From: BD1-7 clade bacterium
GTDB lineage: Bacteria; Pseudomonadota; Gammaproteobacteria; Pseudomonadales; DT-91
Reading direction: 5' to 3'
DNA: 64,000 nucleotides
Assembly: GCA_902705865.1 (NCBI GenBank)
Contig: CACSIO010000034.1
Location: 377,287-441,286, forward strand
The notes beneath the pieces were generated by a model. It saw nothing but the letters and a program-made list of their open reading frames with translations, was not told the DNA's origin and searched no databases. Each line of letters begins with the position of its first letter. Positions within the stretch are counted from its first letter, which is position 1. Both the position numbers and the translations under genes were made by a program. Below, one piece after another: positions 8,851 to 20,800 of this stretch.

Positions 8851-11800
8851 TCAATGCTGTGTTGGGTCCACTGCCAGACCATTGTCACGATTACGATTAA
8901 TAGGCTCTTTGTCGGCAATTTGTGCGTCGGGTTTACCGTCAAATGAAGCCATTGCTTGTACCAGTTTATCCAAATTGTGCTGGTCCACAACGGAACTTGA
9001 TGAACTAGCCGTTGAAGATAGCTTTGCGGCTACGCTTTTTTGTGTGGCTGAATCTTTGAGGTGACTTTCACCGTTGGCTGATAGATTTTTCTCCGATGCA
9101 TCTATCGATGCCGCTGTATATAAAGATTCTACCGATATACCCTTGCCACCGGCATTCGGATCAGCCGGCGATAGCGGCTTGCCATCAAGCTCAACGACCA
9201 GGCGTGCGCGCTGTGTGGCTTGATAATACAAAGCCTCGACAGGGAAGTAGCCTGTTTTGTCTGCAGAAAAGTCATAGTACTGAGTTTTTCCGTGATCACT
9301 ACCGAATTGATCCGCAAGCACCTTTCCAGCAATACTGAACTTCAAGCCGTCATCATGGCGAATGCTGAGTTTATGTATCCCTTTCGTCAAATAGACAGAT
9401 CCTGCTATTTGGTGAATAACGTGTTCATCTTTGTGCTGCAAAATACTGTCGTCGTTTTTGTCATCTAATGTAGCATGTCCACTTAAAAACGCTGAGATCG
9501 TATCATTTCCTTTTCCGCGGCCTGGTTCATCAAAATACAGCGATTTTATCGAGTAACCGGTGCCTTTTTCATGGCTAACGACGTTTTGAACATCTGCAAT
9601 GGAATGCACAGACTTTGATGGGAAGTAGATCTCTCCATGCAAATAGGCTTGGCCTAAATCAAAACCATAGTGATTGACTGATTGATCTAATTCCCCAATG
9701 GTCAATGGTGGTGAATCGCCAATGACTAGTTTCACAGGCGTTTTAGCATCATAACCAGTGAATTGAATCAGCTTGTTGTTCTGGCCGTCAAATATCGACA
9801 ACTTACCGTTTTTCTCAGTAACGAGTGTTTTACTCGATAACCAAGATTTGTCTAGATTGATCACAGGAGGGGGTTCTTGCGGGCTGTTTAGTGACGTGTC
9901 GGTGGCAGGTGCTGCCGTATTCACCTGCGAAACATCAACTGCAACATTTGAATAATTCGACAATACGCCTTCACTGATCGATAACGTGTCCCTCGGTGCG
10001 ATTGACAACAACAATTGGTTTGTATTTTTGAGCGACGGAATATCGCTCAAGGTTTGCCCCGCCGCTAGCGCAACGGCAAGAGTTGACGAGTGGGGGGCGC
10101 CCGCTAAAGTACTTCCGCTTATTCGCTCAATTAGAGAGGCAGAAAAACGTTTTTCTGCTTTCACACCATCAAGCTTATAGAGCGACTGCAGGCCATTTTT
10201 GTCAGTGGCAACGCCATAGCCTTGGCCATCAGCATCTACACCAAGGAATTGCTTATTCAGCCCTGCGGCAAACTTGGCGGTATAGAATGTTTTATTTCCA
10301 CTAAAAAACCAACCGGCCAAGACGCCTGCTTTTACATCGGCGACTCTTATCGCATCCGGAGCAATAACGTCCGCGTTATCCTTCAGGAAGTTCGTTAGCG
10401 AGTCAGGTTTTTGTTTAACCCATGATGCCGGCACGCTGACAAGTTGCTTGATGCCTTTATCTGACACTAATATTTCTGCTCCAGTATCGGTGAATGCCAA
10501 AACCCCCGACGATATACGCTTAATATTTGAATACGTTGCGCCGCTCAACTCCAAGCTTGTTTTCTGTAAGCCCGCGAGCATTGACGTGCTACCCAACGCC
10601 TCGGCGAATTCCTGCGTTGTTGTAGCAACGCCTTTAATGAGTTGTTTTTTATCAGGGTTAAAATACCAGGTGCTTCCCGTTGACGGGTCGATTGAGAGCA
10701 ATTTGTCGTGTTCGCTGTCGACGCCCTGTGGTAACAAAAACCAGCTTTTCGCTGCGCTATCGTATACTGCGCTTTCTTTGCTATTAGGGTCTATTTGCAG
10801 GTGCAGCATCTGATCTCGGGCAATATCTGATTTGACCAATGTTTCCAGTGCTCCAGCCGGATCCTTTTGGCTTTTCAACCACGCCGAACCAATTTGTTCG
10901 AGTGTCGCCTTACCATCAATACTGACTTCAAAAATATTACCCTGATTAGTCGTCGCTAACACCTTGCCATCGGCAGTATTAGCAAAGCTCATATAATGCT
11001 CAGTTGTGCCATTGATTTCAGGTAGAGCTGCCGCATTGGCAAGATACGATGAGACAACGTAAAACTGTTGACTCCGCGGATCAAAGAACAGCGTCTTAGA
11101 ATCTCTACCGCTCCCCTCTTTCGCTGCCAACTGAAACGGTGCTGCGCCAATTGTCAGATCTTTACCGTCAATGCGTATTCCCAGAGACGCGCCGCCTTGC
11201 CCCTGCGTATTAAGTCCGTTTATGGCGTAAAAGCCATCGTGGTCGGCGGTATAGCTAGCATCAACCCAATCGTTATTGGGGCTACTGCTATCGATCAGTG
11301 TCTTGCCAGCGATCGAGAACTCTAGATCATCATCATGGTGAAAGCTGAATTTATGGGTGCCCTTCTTCAGATAGATTCGGCCTGATAACTGATGAACCAA
11401 ATTTTCGTCGGTATCATCAAGTACGTTTTTGGCTGCAGACGCCTGGCCATCACCGAAGGCCCCCTTCAAAAAATCACCGACACTGTGATACAAGTATCTG
11501 CCTACTTTCCAATGACGATCAGTGGGCGTGTCGTGGAAGTCAAATGCATGGCCCGGCTGTAGGTAAAAGCGATTTTGATTAACAATATTAGAGGCGTACG
11601 TTAAGTGCTTTTTCGCCTCGGGCAGTGAACCTGGATTAAACTTAAGTTTGTACACGTGGTCTTCCAAAAATTCGTCTTCTTCTAGCTGCGGTTTGATAAT
11701 GTAACCAGAATCGCCTTCGATATACGATGTTGTTCGGTCTTTCAGTGATACACGCACGAGGCTAGATAGCGCTACTGGGTTGGAAAATCGTGCCTGCAAG

Positions 11801-14800
11801 CTCTTTAGATTAAATTGCTCCCCAACATAACTGGCATGATCGTAGATCGATGAGTCGCCGTTGATTTGTTGTAATTCGAATCGGTGTGATGCGTTATTCC
11901 AATTGAAGATATATTGCGCATTATTGCCACCCCATTGTTGCTGATAAAGCAGTTGAAGACCGTGACCTGTTTGCTTAACAACACCTAGTTCGCCGGTACT
12001 TGATCCGTTGATTGTTGCGAGCTCGGGCGCTTTGTAAGTTGCTATGGTTTTGTCGGTCGCCAAATTTCTTTGGTATAAAACCCCGTCTTTTATTAACCAT
12101 CCGATTTTTCCGGACACATTGGCGTTGTTAGCGCTAATCGGCGTCTCGTGAACACTCTTTTCGGCAGGGCTTGCCGACAGCAAACTCGCTCCACCAGGAG
12201 ATGCGTTCACTTCAACGACTTGAGCCCCCTCCTTCACCAAACTGTCGGATACAAACGTATTTGATGTTGAATCATAAACCGCTGTACCGTCGTTTTTATT
12301 GTCATGCCCACGGTAGTTCGTAATACGCACTTGCGTGCCTAGCCGTTTTTCCGACCGAAGATGATCAAGATGCGCAGTGAGCGTCTCATGGGTACTGTAT
12401 TTATTTCCGTCGATTGCAATAACTGCTGCGATCTTCTGAGCCACTTTGATAACAAATGTATCGCCCTCTGAATCATCCAGCAGCACGGTTGATCGATCTT
12501 TGTCGGCGATGATGATCTTAGGGCTGCCAGATTTACTTGAGAAATTAATTCCATCAGAGTTAACGCTAAAACCATCGTTGGTAAGGTTTGCGGTATTGAT
12601 CACCCATGTGCTTTTTTTGCCCGCATCAGAATCAAGGGTGATGTGGTCTCTATCACCGACACCAATGGCGTACTGGTTGCCATCGCCATAAATATGGTGA
12701 GAAACGTAGGAGCCATAGGCTTTTGGGATCGGCGGAACAATAACGACGCGAGGTTTATCATCCAGCACGATTTTAATCGTTGTGTTGGAATAATCCTGAT
12801 CACCTTTTTGCAAGATGTATGATGTTGGCCACGCGTAGAAATCGAAATCAAAATTTTCTGTGCGCTCAATATGCCGAAGCTCAGCAAACCCCGTATCGTT
12901 TTGAAACGGCGCACCAGCATCTTGATTATACGTATAATTATGGAACCGGCTGTGCGGCGTGACCGGTGCAATAAGTACTTTGGCATCGCTACTATCTTTC
13001 AGGTCAACTTGTTGGTTGTAACCCATTGCAGAGTAGAGATTAAAATCATCCTTGGTATTATTGTCGTTATCAGGCTCTCCACCCCAATCAATTCGCCCGC
13101 CTTTGCCTTCAGAGTGATCATATTTTGTGCGTTTTATTGAGGCCGCCTTGGTGCTACCAAAACTCACTTTTCCGGTACGAAAGTTAACCTCATCTACCGA
13201 CCCCTGGCCTTTAGTTGTCAGTGTTTGGCTCTTTGAATTATAGGTAAATCCTGCATTTTCATAGGTTTCGTGAACACTGTTAAAGTATTTTCCTACCTGT
13301 TTGGCTTGGTCAACAATCTCACCAAACGCCTGCACTAATGCAGCAACCCCTACGCCGACGCCTGCAAAGATAACGCCCGCGCCACCGACAACCGCACCAA
13401 TAGACGCAGCTGCTGTAACACCAGCGACCGATGCAATGCTCAACCCTACCGATGTTGCACCGATTATCGTACCGGCAGAATCAAACGCGAGCTGTGTTCC
13501 TAGCACCGACTTTTCAAGCCCCGATTTCGCTTTGGTCAACTCATAGATATCCAAGCCTGTACTGGCTGCACTAAATGCTGTGTCAACGACCCCTAAGCCG
13601 ATTTGGCCCACCGTTGAAAACACCGTTCCGAAGGAGCTTGCCTCAGCAGCAGTTTCGACGGTCGTACCAATGGTTTTTGTGGATTGTGAGTACAGTGTTT
13701 TTACTGCCCCTACCAAATGCGCTGCATCCAGTGTTACACCATAAAATACTCGAGCCATGTTTAGGTCTTCGTGAATGCGTAAGACCTTTGACAAACTATT
13801 CGTCTTCGTTGAGTTCTCAATTTTGTTGCGCTGAAAATAGCTGTTGAGTGATTGGATGGCAAAGGCTGCATTTAGCGTACTGAGCCCACCAACATCCGTG
13901 CCATCGTCTTCGCCAGCACCACCGCCCAGTAGCTTAATTGGCCGAGAAGCCTTACTCTCAGAATCCGTAGTGTCGGCTACCCGTTTTGCTAACGCTTCAA
14001 TTTCAGGGTTTGAGCTAAGCTGGTCACGGGCCGCCTTATTATCAACCAGCGCATGCGCTCCTTCATCGAGAAGTTGCCGCGTTTCAAAGATGGCATTATC
14101 TGTGGTAACAACATGTTTGATAACGCGTGTTTGGGTATCAATGAAATCGATTTCATAATGATTTTGCACACTCTCTGGTGTGCCAGGCTTTCGAGCAATC
14201 AGCTCTGCAGTCCCGAGTATCGGTACGTAATCGCTACCTAGTCCTTCTTTAGAAATAATATCGGCAACACTTTTATCAAACCGCTCTGCCAAACGGTGTC
14301 CTTTCATTATCGCTAAGGCGCGTCCTGTCGAATCCGTTTGAACAGTCGCCAAAGCTTCCTTAACAGCATCTACGCTTAAGGGGCTTTTGAGTGACAGTTT
14401 GATGGGGTCAATGTCGTTGAAGCCGTCACCTAGGGCGTTATCAGCAACGTGCGCTAGAAAATTAAAGTCGCCTTCTGCGCCAAGCTCTGGGGATATATCC
14501 CGGCCGTTTGCGTCCACCGCTAACGGCGACGATTTTTCGTACTCGGATTGAATGTCGCTGATTTGCTGATGGATCGCTTTCGACGTTCCCTTTGAGGCAG
14601 TCAGTGCCGAGCCGCGAATGCCACCCAAGGCATTAAGGCGCTCTAAAACATCCGGCGTAAATACACCGCCACCGTTGGGCAATGCTGACTGTAAACGTGC
14701 TATCAACGCGACAGAATCGATATCACCGGTTGACGGGTGGCCCACAATCGCAGTATCAATTCTAGAGAGCCGCTCTGCGTAGGCTGATTGTTCGTCGACC

Positions 14801-17800
14801 ACCGTTTTAAGAACATCTGTATAATTATCAACGAGCTTTAAATTCTCTGGCGATATACTTTTTTCGAACGCAGGGGCTGCGCGATCAAGGGTTAGCTTCG
14901 TCAAAATCGCCTTCAGATCTACCTTGCCGGTACCGGCAACAGATTGATCGATCAGCCTAACCCCCAGTGTTTCTTCGATGCCTTCGATAGCAGCAGTGCC
15001 TATTTTTAGCAACGCTGCATTGGTTTCACCTACGACTGCCAGTGTGTCCTTAATGGCAATTTCTGGGAAGACAACATCAAACGCATCGCCTGCAGCGGCT
15101 GTCGTTAGTTGCCCCTTAAGCTGCGTTGTTAATTCATCTGAGAGCGTTTTGTCGCTCTTGCCATAGGTCCCTATGAGCTCTTGGGTATGTATTCCGAGCA
15201 AATTCGCACCTGAATCATCCCCAGCTTTGCTCAACGCGATCAATTTTTCGCCGACGGTATGAATTAATGCCTGTTTTTCTGCATCGGTCTGCGCTAGGGC
15301 GCTGGCATATTGCACAGATTGATCGATAACTGCCGGCGGCGCACCCGCACCACCGGATGTTAACCAGGTAATGGTTTTGTAGACCTCAGGTGCCAGAACA
15401 ATCTTATTCAGCACACCTCCCGATGAATCCGAAACGACAGAGTGATAAGAGCTTTCCGGGGACGAAGACGTTGAACTTGTAGGTGTGTGAAACGAACCAC
15501 TGTCATCGGTGGTTTTTGTGCTTCCGTCACTGCTTGTATCCGCTAATGACGCTGTGGTGCCATCAGGTTCATCAGGTTCATCAGTAACCTGTCGCGTGAA
15601 TACGGCTGCGCCATTGGTTAATACCTGTTTAACCCAAGTATCTGCGCCACCGTCTGTGCCGGTATCTGCACCAACAATGACATCGCCGCGCAAATTTAGT
15701 GCTGGCAAGCTCCCAGGCGCGACTGTGGTACCGTAATCATCTCCAAACGTGACGCCCCCACCTGAATCGCCGCTAACGGAGTCGATCGTCGTGTAGCCGG
15801 CTTCGTCGGCAAATGTGGCGAGTGTTTCTTCGTCTAACGACACATCGGAGGGTAACTCAAATTGATGCATCTTCTGAGCGATCAGTTTATTGAAGGTTGT
15901 CGCTGTAATCTCTCCTGATTTTACCTGTGATCGAAAGTATTCAATGCTCGATGTCACAGTCGCTGATGTCGCATCAGTATCGTCAGATGTCAGCCAAAAT
16001 AAATGCTGGTACACCCCTTTCCCAAACGAAAAGCTCGGTTTATCGTCAGCGGAGCTTACGAAGAGTGTTTCGCCGTTTGATAATGCAAACTTCTGATAGC
16101 CATCGATGGCGCCTTTGGCATTGAATTCTGGGGTGTCGGCAGTAGAGAGACTTGCCCCGCTCTCTGTTACAAAAGACACATGCCCCGAATCGATAGTTAC
16201 AGCAGTGATTGATTGAGGGTCAAATGCGGACCGCAGGCTTTGCAGCTCAGGAGAAAGCGGGGCATCGCCATCAAGATGGCCTTCGTCGCTCAGCGCTTGC
16301 AGCTTTTTCTCTACCAAGTTGTCAAAATCCGGCTTCGATAAATGCCCAGATTTCACTAACGCTAATGCATATTCGTAGGATGACTTAACCGACAATGACG
16401 TTTCAGTCGATGTATTTGACGATTGCAACCATGTGATGCCTTCTTCGGCAAGTTTATCAACAACAAAGTCTTGCCCGCCATTTTCAGCTTTATACAGCGT
16501 ATTCCCATTGGGTAGTTTGATGCGCTGGAAGCCGGCGGCAGTACCATCGATATCAATCAATGGCACTACCGATAACCGCGAGCCCCCCGCCGTTGATTCA
16601 TTCGCCAGTAGCGGCCGCCCATTTGCCGTTGCGCCGACATCAGTGATAGTCGGCACACCACTGCTATCGAGTAGCTGTTGAAAACTCGCCGAATCGGTTT
16701 CACCGCTCGAAACATACGCATCAATCTTGCGGTGAACCAACTGATTAAAGGTATCACCAGAATCTCCGCCAAATTGCTGGGCATCCTTCGCAAACGTCAC
16801 TGCAGCACTAACCAATGCTGGATCATCAGAGACGGTATCACTTGATAAGTAGGTCAATACCTCTTCGGTATGCGCGGAGGTGATAACTGAACGCCCCTTA
16901 GGATCATCAGAAACATATAGCCCGCGGCCATCGCCAAGATGGTAATGCGTATATCCTTCAGGAGTCGTTAGACCATCAAAACCTGGCAGACGGCTCGCCG
17001 GCAAGATACTGCCTGTAGTCGGCGTCCCGTAAAGCCCGTTTGCATCAAACCCTACGTCATCGACCTCTCGCCAATTCAGCGCTGTCGCAACGGCCTGAAC
17101 CTCATCAATATTATATGTTGGCTTGCTGGTGTCTGAGATTTGATCGAGCTTGGTGCGAAGCAATTGTTCAAATTGCCCTGCAATGGGTGAATCGGGTAGC
17201 TGAGAAAGCCGACGAGCATACGACACAGCATTGTTTACTTCCTGGCTGGTGCTTAGCGTATGATCACCAGAAAACCACGTGATTTCATTCCAGGCATCCT
17301 GCCCCACTACAAAGGAATGCCGCTCGTCGTCGTTACCCAGCTCGACAAAAAGTTTACGCCCATCCGGCAAATCGGCTTTTGCATAACGGACTTTACCGTT
17401 GGAATACACGGTAGTGCCGTTTAATGTATCGCTTGCGGTAAAACCTGCCAACCTACCATCGACGTCCAATAGCGGGAGGTTGTCGGTTTTAACGCCTTCG
17501 TAAAGGTTGGATACATGTAATCCGGTTAGATTCGGGCCTTCAATTTCTCCTAGATTCAATTGTTCAGACAACGCAGCACGCGCTTCACTGGCCTCAGAGC
17601 CGGCGGATTTCAATAACGACAGTTTTTTACCGATACTATCAACAAGTTTGACTTCTGCGGCGTCGCCATCCGGTTGATTAGCGGCATGTTGCTCAGCAAA
17701 CGCCAAGCTCTTCGCGATGGTCTGCGGCGTGCCTGTTACGCTGCTGCTATCAAGCCAGGTGATGTCGGCGAATGCATCTGCACTGACCACAAACCCGGCG

Positions 17801-20800
17801 TCTGTGCTCGAAATCGGCAGAAAAACTTGGCTGCCGTCGCTCAACGAAACTTTATGGAAGCCTTCGGCGGTTCCTTTGGGAGTTAAGCTACCCAGTAAAT
17901 GCGCAGGTAACTGCTGGCCGTTCTCTCCGGTGAGTTGATAGCCTGATCCATCAACGCTAATGGATTGAATTTTAGCAATTGATGACGGCTCTGACGCCGC
18001 TGGCAAATGGCTGATTGCCGTGTTTAGAGTGCTTTCAATCGATGGTGCAATCGATATCGCGTGCCCATCGATTTCTGTTGCTAACCCGAGCCATTTTAAT
18101 ACGCCATGTTGCGTAATATCAGCACCATTGACATCACTGCCTACAATGTCAGCTAGCGCTGCAATGGGCTCATTGATATCCGTGCCGTTAATGGTCAAAT
18201 CTTCAATGACATTGCTTAACCCCGTCGCCACTTTCGCCTCAAAACTCGCCTTCAAACTAGCGGTATCTTCGGTCGTTGGGTTCACAAGATGGAAACCGTC
18301 CAAATCTTCATTGTTAGCTTGGCCGAGAGCAAAAACACGGGCGTACCCGGCTTTTGTTGGCTCGATGCCCGATACATCTGATGCGTCAAGCCCTAGGGAT
18401 TCAGCAAATGTTGAAAGCGCCTGTTTTTTGATCGTATAGGCAGGGTCCAAATCAGGAAACCCACGATTTAGTGCGAGATGACGGTCACCTTCTGCTTGTG
18501 CTGTTTGTTCAATAAATGAATCGGGAGCAGACAATTTGTTTTTCAGCGAGGCTTGCAACTCTTTAGCTTGCGAGGGATTTGTCGATTCAAGCTTACCGAT
18601 CTCAGTTGTTAGTGAATCAACTACTGCCTGATAGGCTTTACTACCGTATTTGCCCGCGTTTGCGAATACAGCAACCTTGTCGACAAGTGCGTTTTGCAAG
18701 GTTGCCTGCGGCTCTATGCCCTGCTCAACCAAGAACTGGTGATAATCAATCGACGCATTCGCTTCTTCTTGTGTGCCGTTAATACCATCAGCCTTTAACC
18801 AACCGATAGTGCTGGTTACTGATTTAGATAGCGAGAATCGTTCGGCTGGGTCCGCATCGCTGATAAATGTGGTTAAACCGTCGTTTAGTGAAAGCCTTGT
18901 ATATCCCTGCAGCTTCAAATCGCCATTCGGTAGTTCGATATTCGTTACTTGGTTGCCGCTGGCATCTTCGAGGGAGAGCCCAGGACCATGTAGAATGTCG
19001 CTCTGCTGTGCGCCGATTTTTTGTACGACTATGCCGGTTTCTGACGTATCGCTGGCAATACGCTTATCGTTAATCGAACGACGCAACTGCGGATCGATGG
19101 TGAGTTTTTTTCCATTTATTTCGTCAACATTTTGAATGATGTTGAGTATTCCGGATTCACCAAAAAGTCGCTCTCGCCCTGAGGCGCTATCGACTTGAAG
19201 CTTTTCGCTCCGTGAGCGGTCAGGCTTTGGATCAGATAGTGGTTTTGAGGTGACAAAGTTATCCGCAAATTCATCCAATGCCTCAATAAACGGCGATGCG
19301 TCGATTCCGTCTTCTGCAAATTTGCTGACGGTTGCTAATACAGACGTATTAAATCGGTCAACAAATTCAGTTTCTGTCAGTCCCTCTTTGAATACGACAT
19401 TCTTGGGATTTCCTTTACTCGCCGAAAATCCTGGTGTGTTATGGCGCGCCGAGGCGTCGTCACCTGCGGCACCTCGCAATATGCCTGTCAATCCTACGTA
19501 GTAGTCCTCAGCAGTACCGTATGATGAGAATACTTCGCGATAATCCCGTCTCAGCATCCCTGCAATGCGCCTAACACCATCATCATCACCATCGTCCACT
19601 AAGCCGGCAAAAAAGGATCTAAATATGCCTTCGGTTTGCGCATTCGTCGTGCCACCGTATGCACCTAAGTTTGCATCATTAGGAAGTTCGAATTGCTCAT
19701 TTTCCCTGATACCTCGAGGGATCGGGATATCAACATGCTCCCTAATTATCTCATAAGAGCCCTGATTTTTTGCAGCCCCGTCTAAGATCGCCTTCTGCAA
19801 GCGTAATACCAATGATGGGTTGTCTGGAGCTTGTCGCTTCAGGTATGTATTAACTTCATCCAGTAAGGTTGTCAGATTTTTATTAGCAGCCTCTTTGGAT
19901 TGAATCTGGCGTTGTCGAGCGGCATAGGGCGATTCGTGGTGTTCCAGAATCTCCCGAAAGTCGATGTGTGGCTCTTCAATCGGTTTATCAAGAACGTCCT
20001 GAAGCAATTTGATTTTTTTGGCAACAACCTTATCAAAATCCCCACTCTCGAAAAGCGAATTACCTGAGACAAATACTCGCGAACCACCGGATTTCTGTTC
20101 GTCCTCGATATGTGATGCCCAATAACTGAACGACGTTTTTATCTGATCGCCCGTAGCGTTTGGATCTTTGGATGTGAGCCAATCTCTGTCTTTTTCAAGT
20201 TGTTCAAAATGTGCCGGTGTAAACTCCGGCCCTAAATCCACCAACATTTCGTGTAAATCTGAACTGTCGTGTGTCTTCGCATAATTTGTCAGGTAATCAT
20301 CGGTCAATTCCTCTAAGGCGGTATAAGCCTTGTGCGCGTTGGATCCTTCATCCTTAAACTCATGGGCATGTTTCAGCAACGTCAGTTTGCTGCCAACGGA
20401 AAATATCAATTGATTTTCAGTGAGCTCCTCAGTCGCAGGCAGCGCAGTGCCGGGGGCAAGGCCCTGCCGCGCTGTCGCGAGCGCCTTAAGATACTGGAAT
20501 GAAAAGCCGATATCTTGCGGTGATATATCCGTATCATCAGAATACAGCGCATTAATACGTGTCTGAAGTTGCTTAGCGACAACGATGGAGTCGTCGCTGT
20601 TGCCATTGGTAGGCAGATAGGCTGTACTGCCGTTAGATAATTGGAAGCTGTTGTAACCTGTAATATCCGCATCTGGGCCAAAATTCGGCGTTGTACCAGC
20701 TTCAAGTAACGCACCATCGCCGTTAACGTAGCGGATATCGCCACCAACAATACGTGCATCCGTTAACGTAAACGCTGGATTAACATCACCATAAATATCT

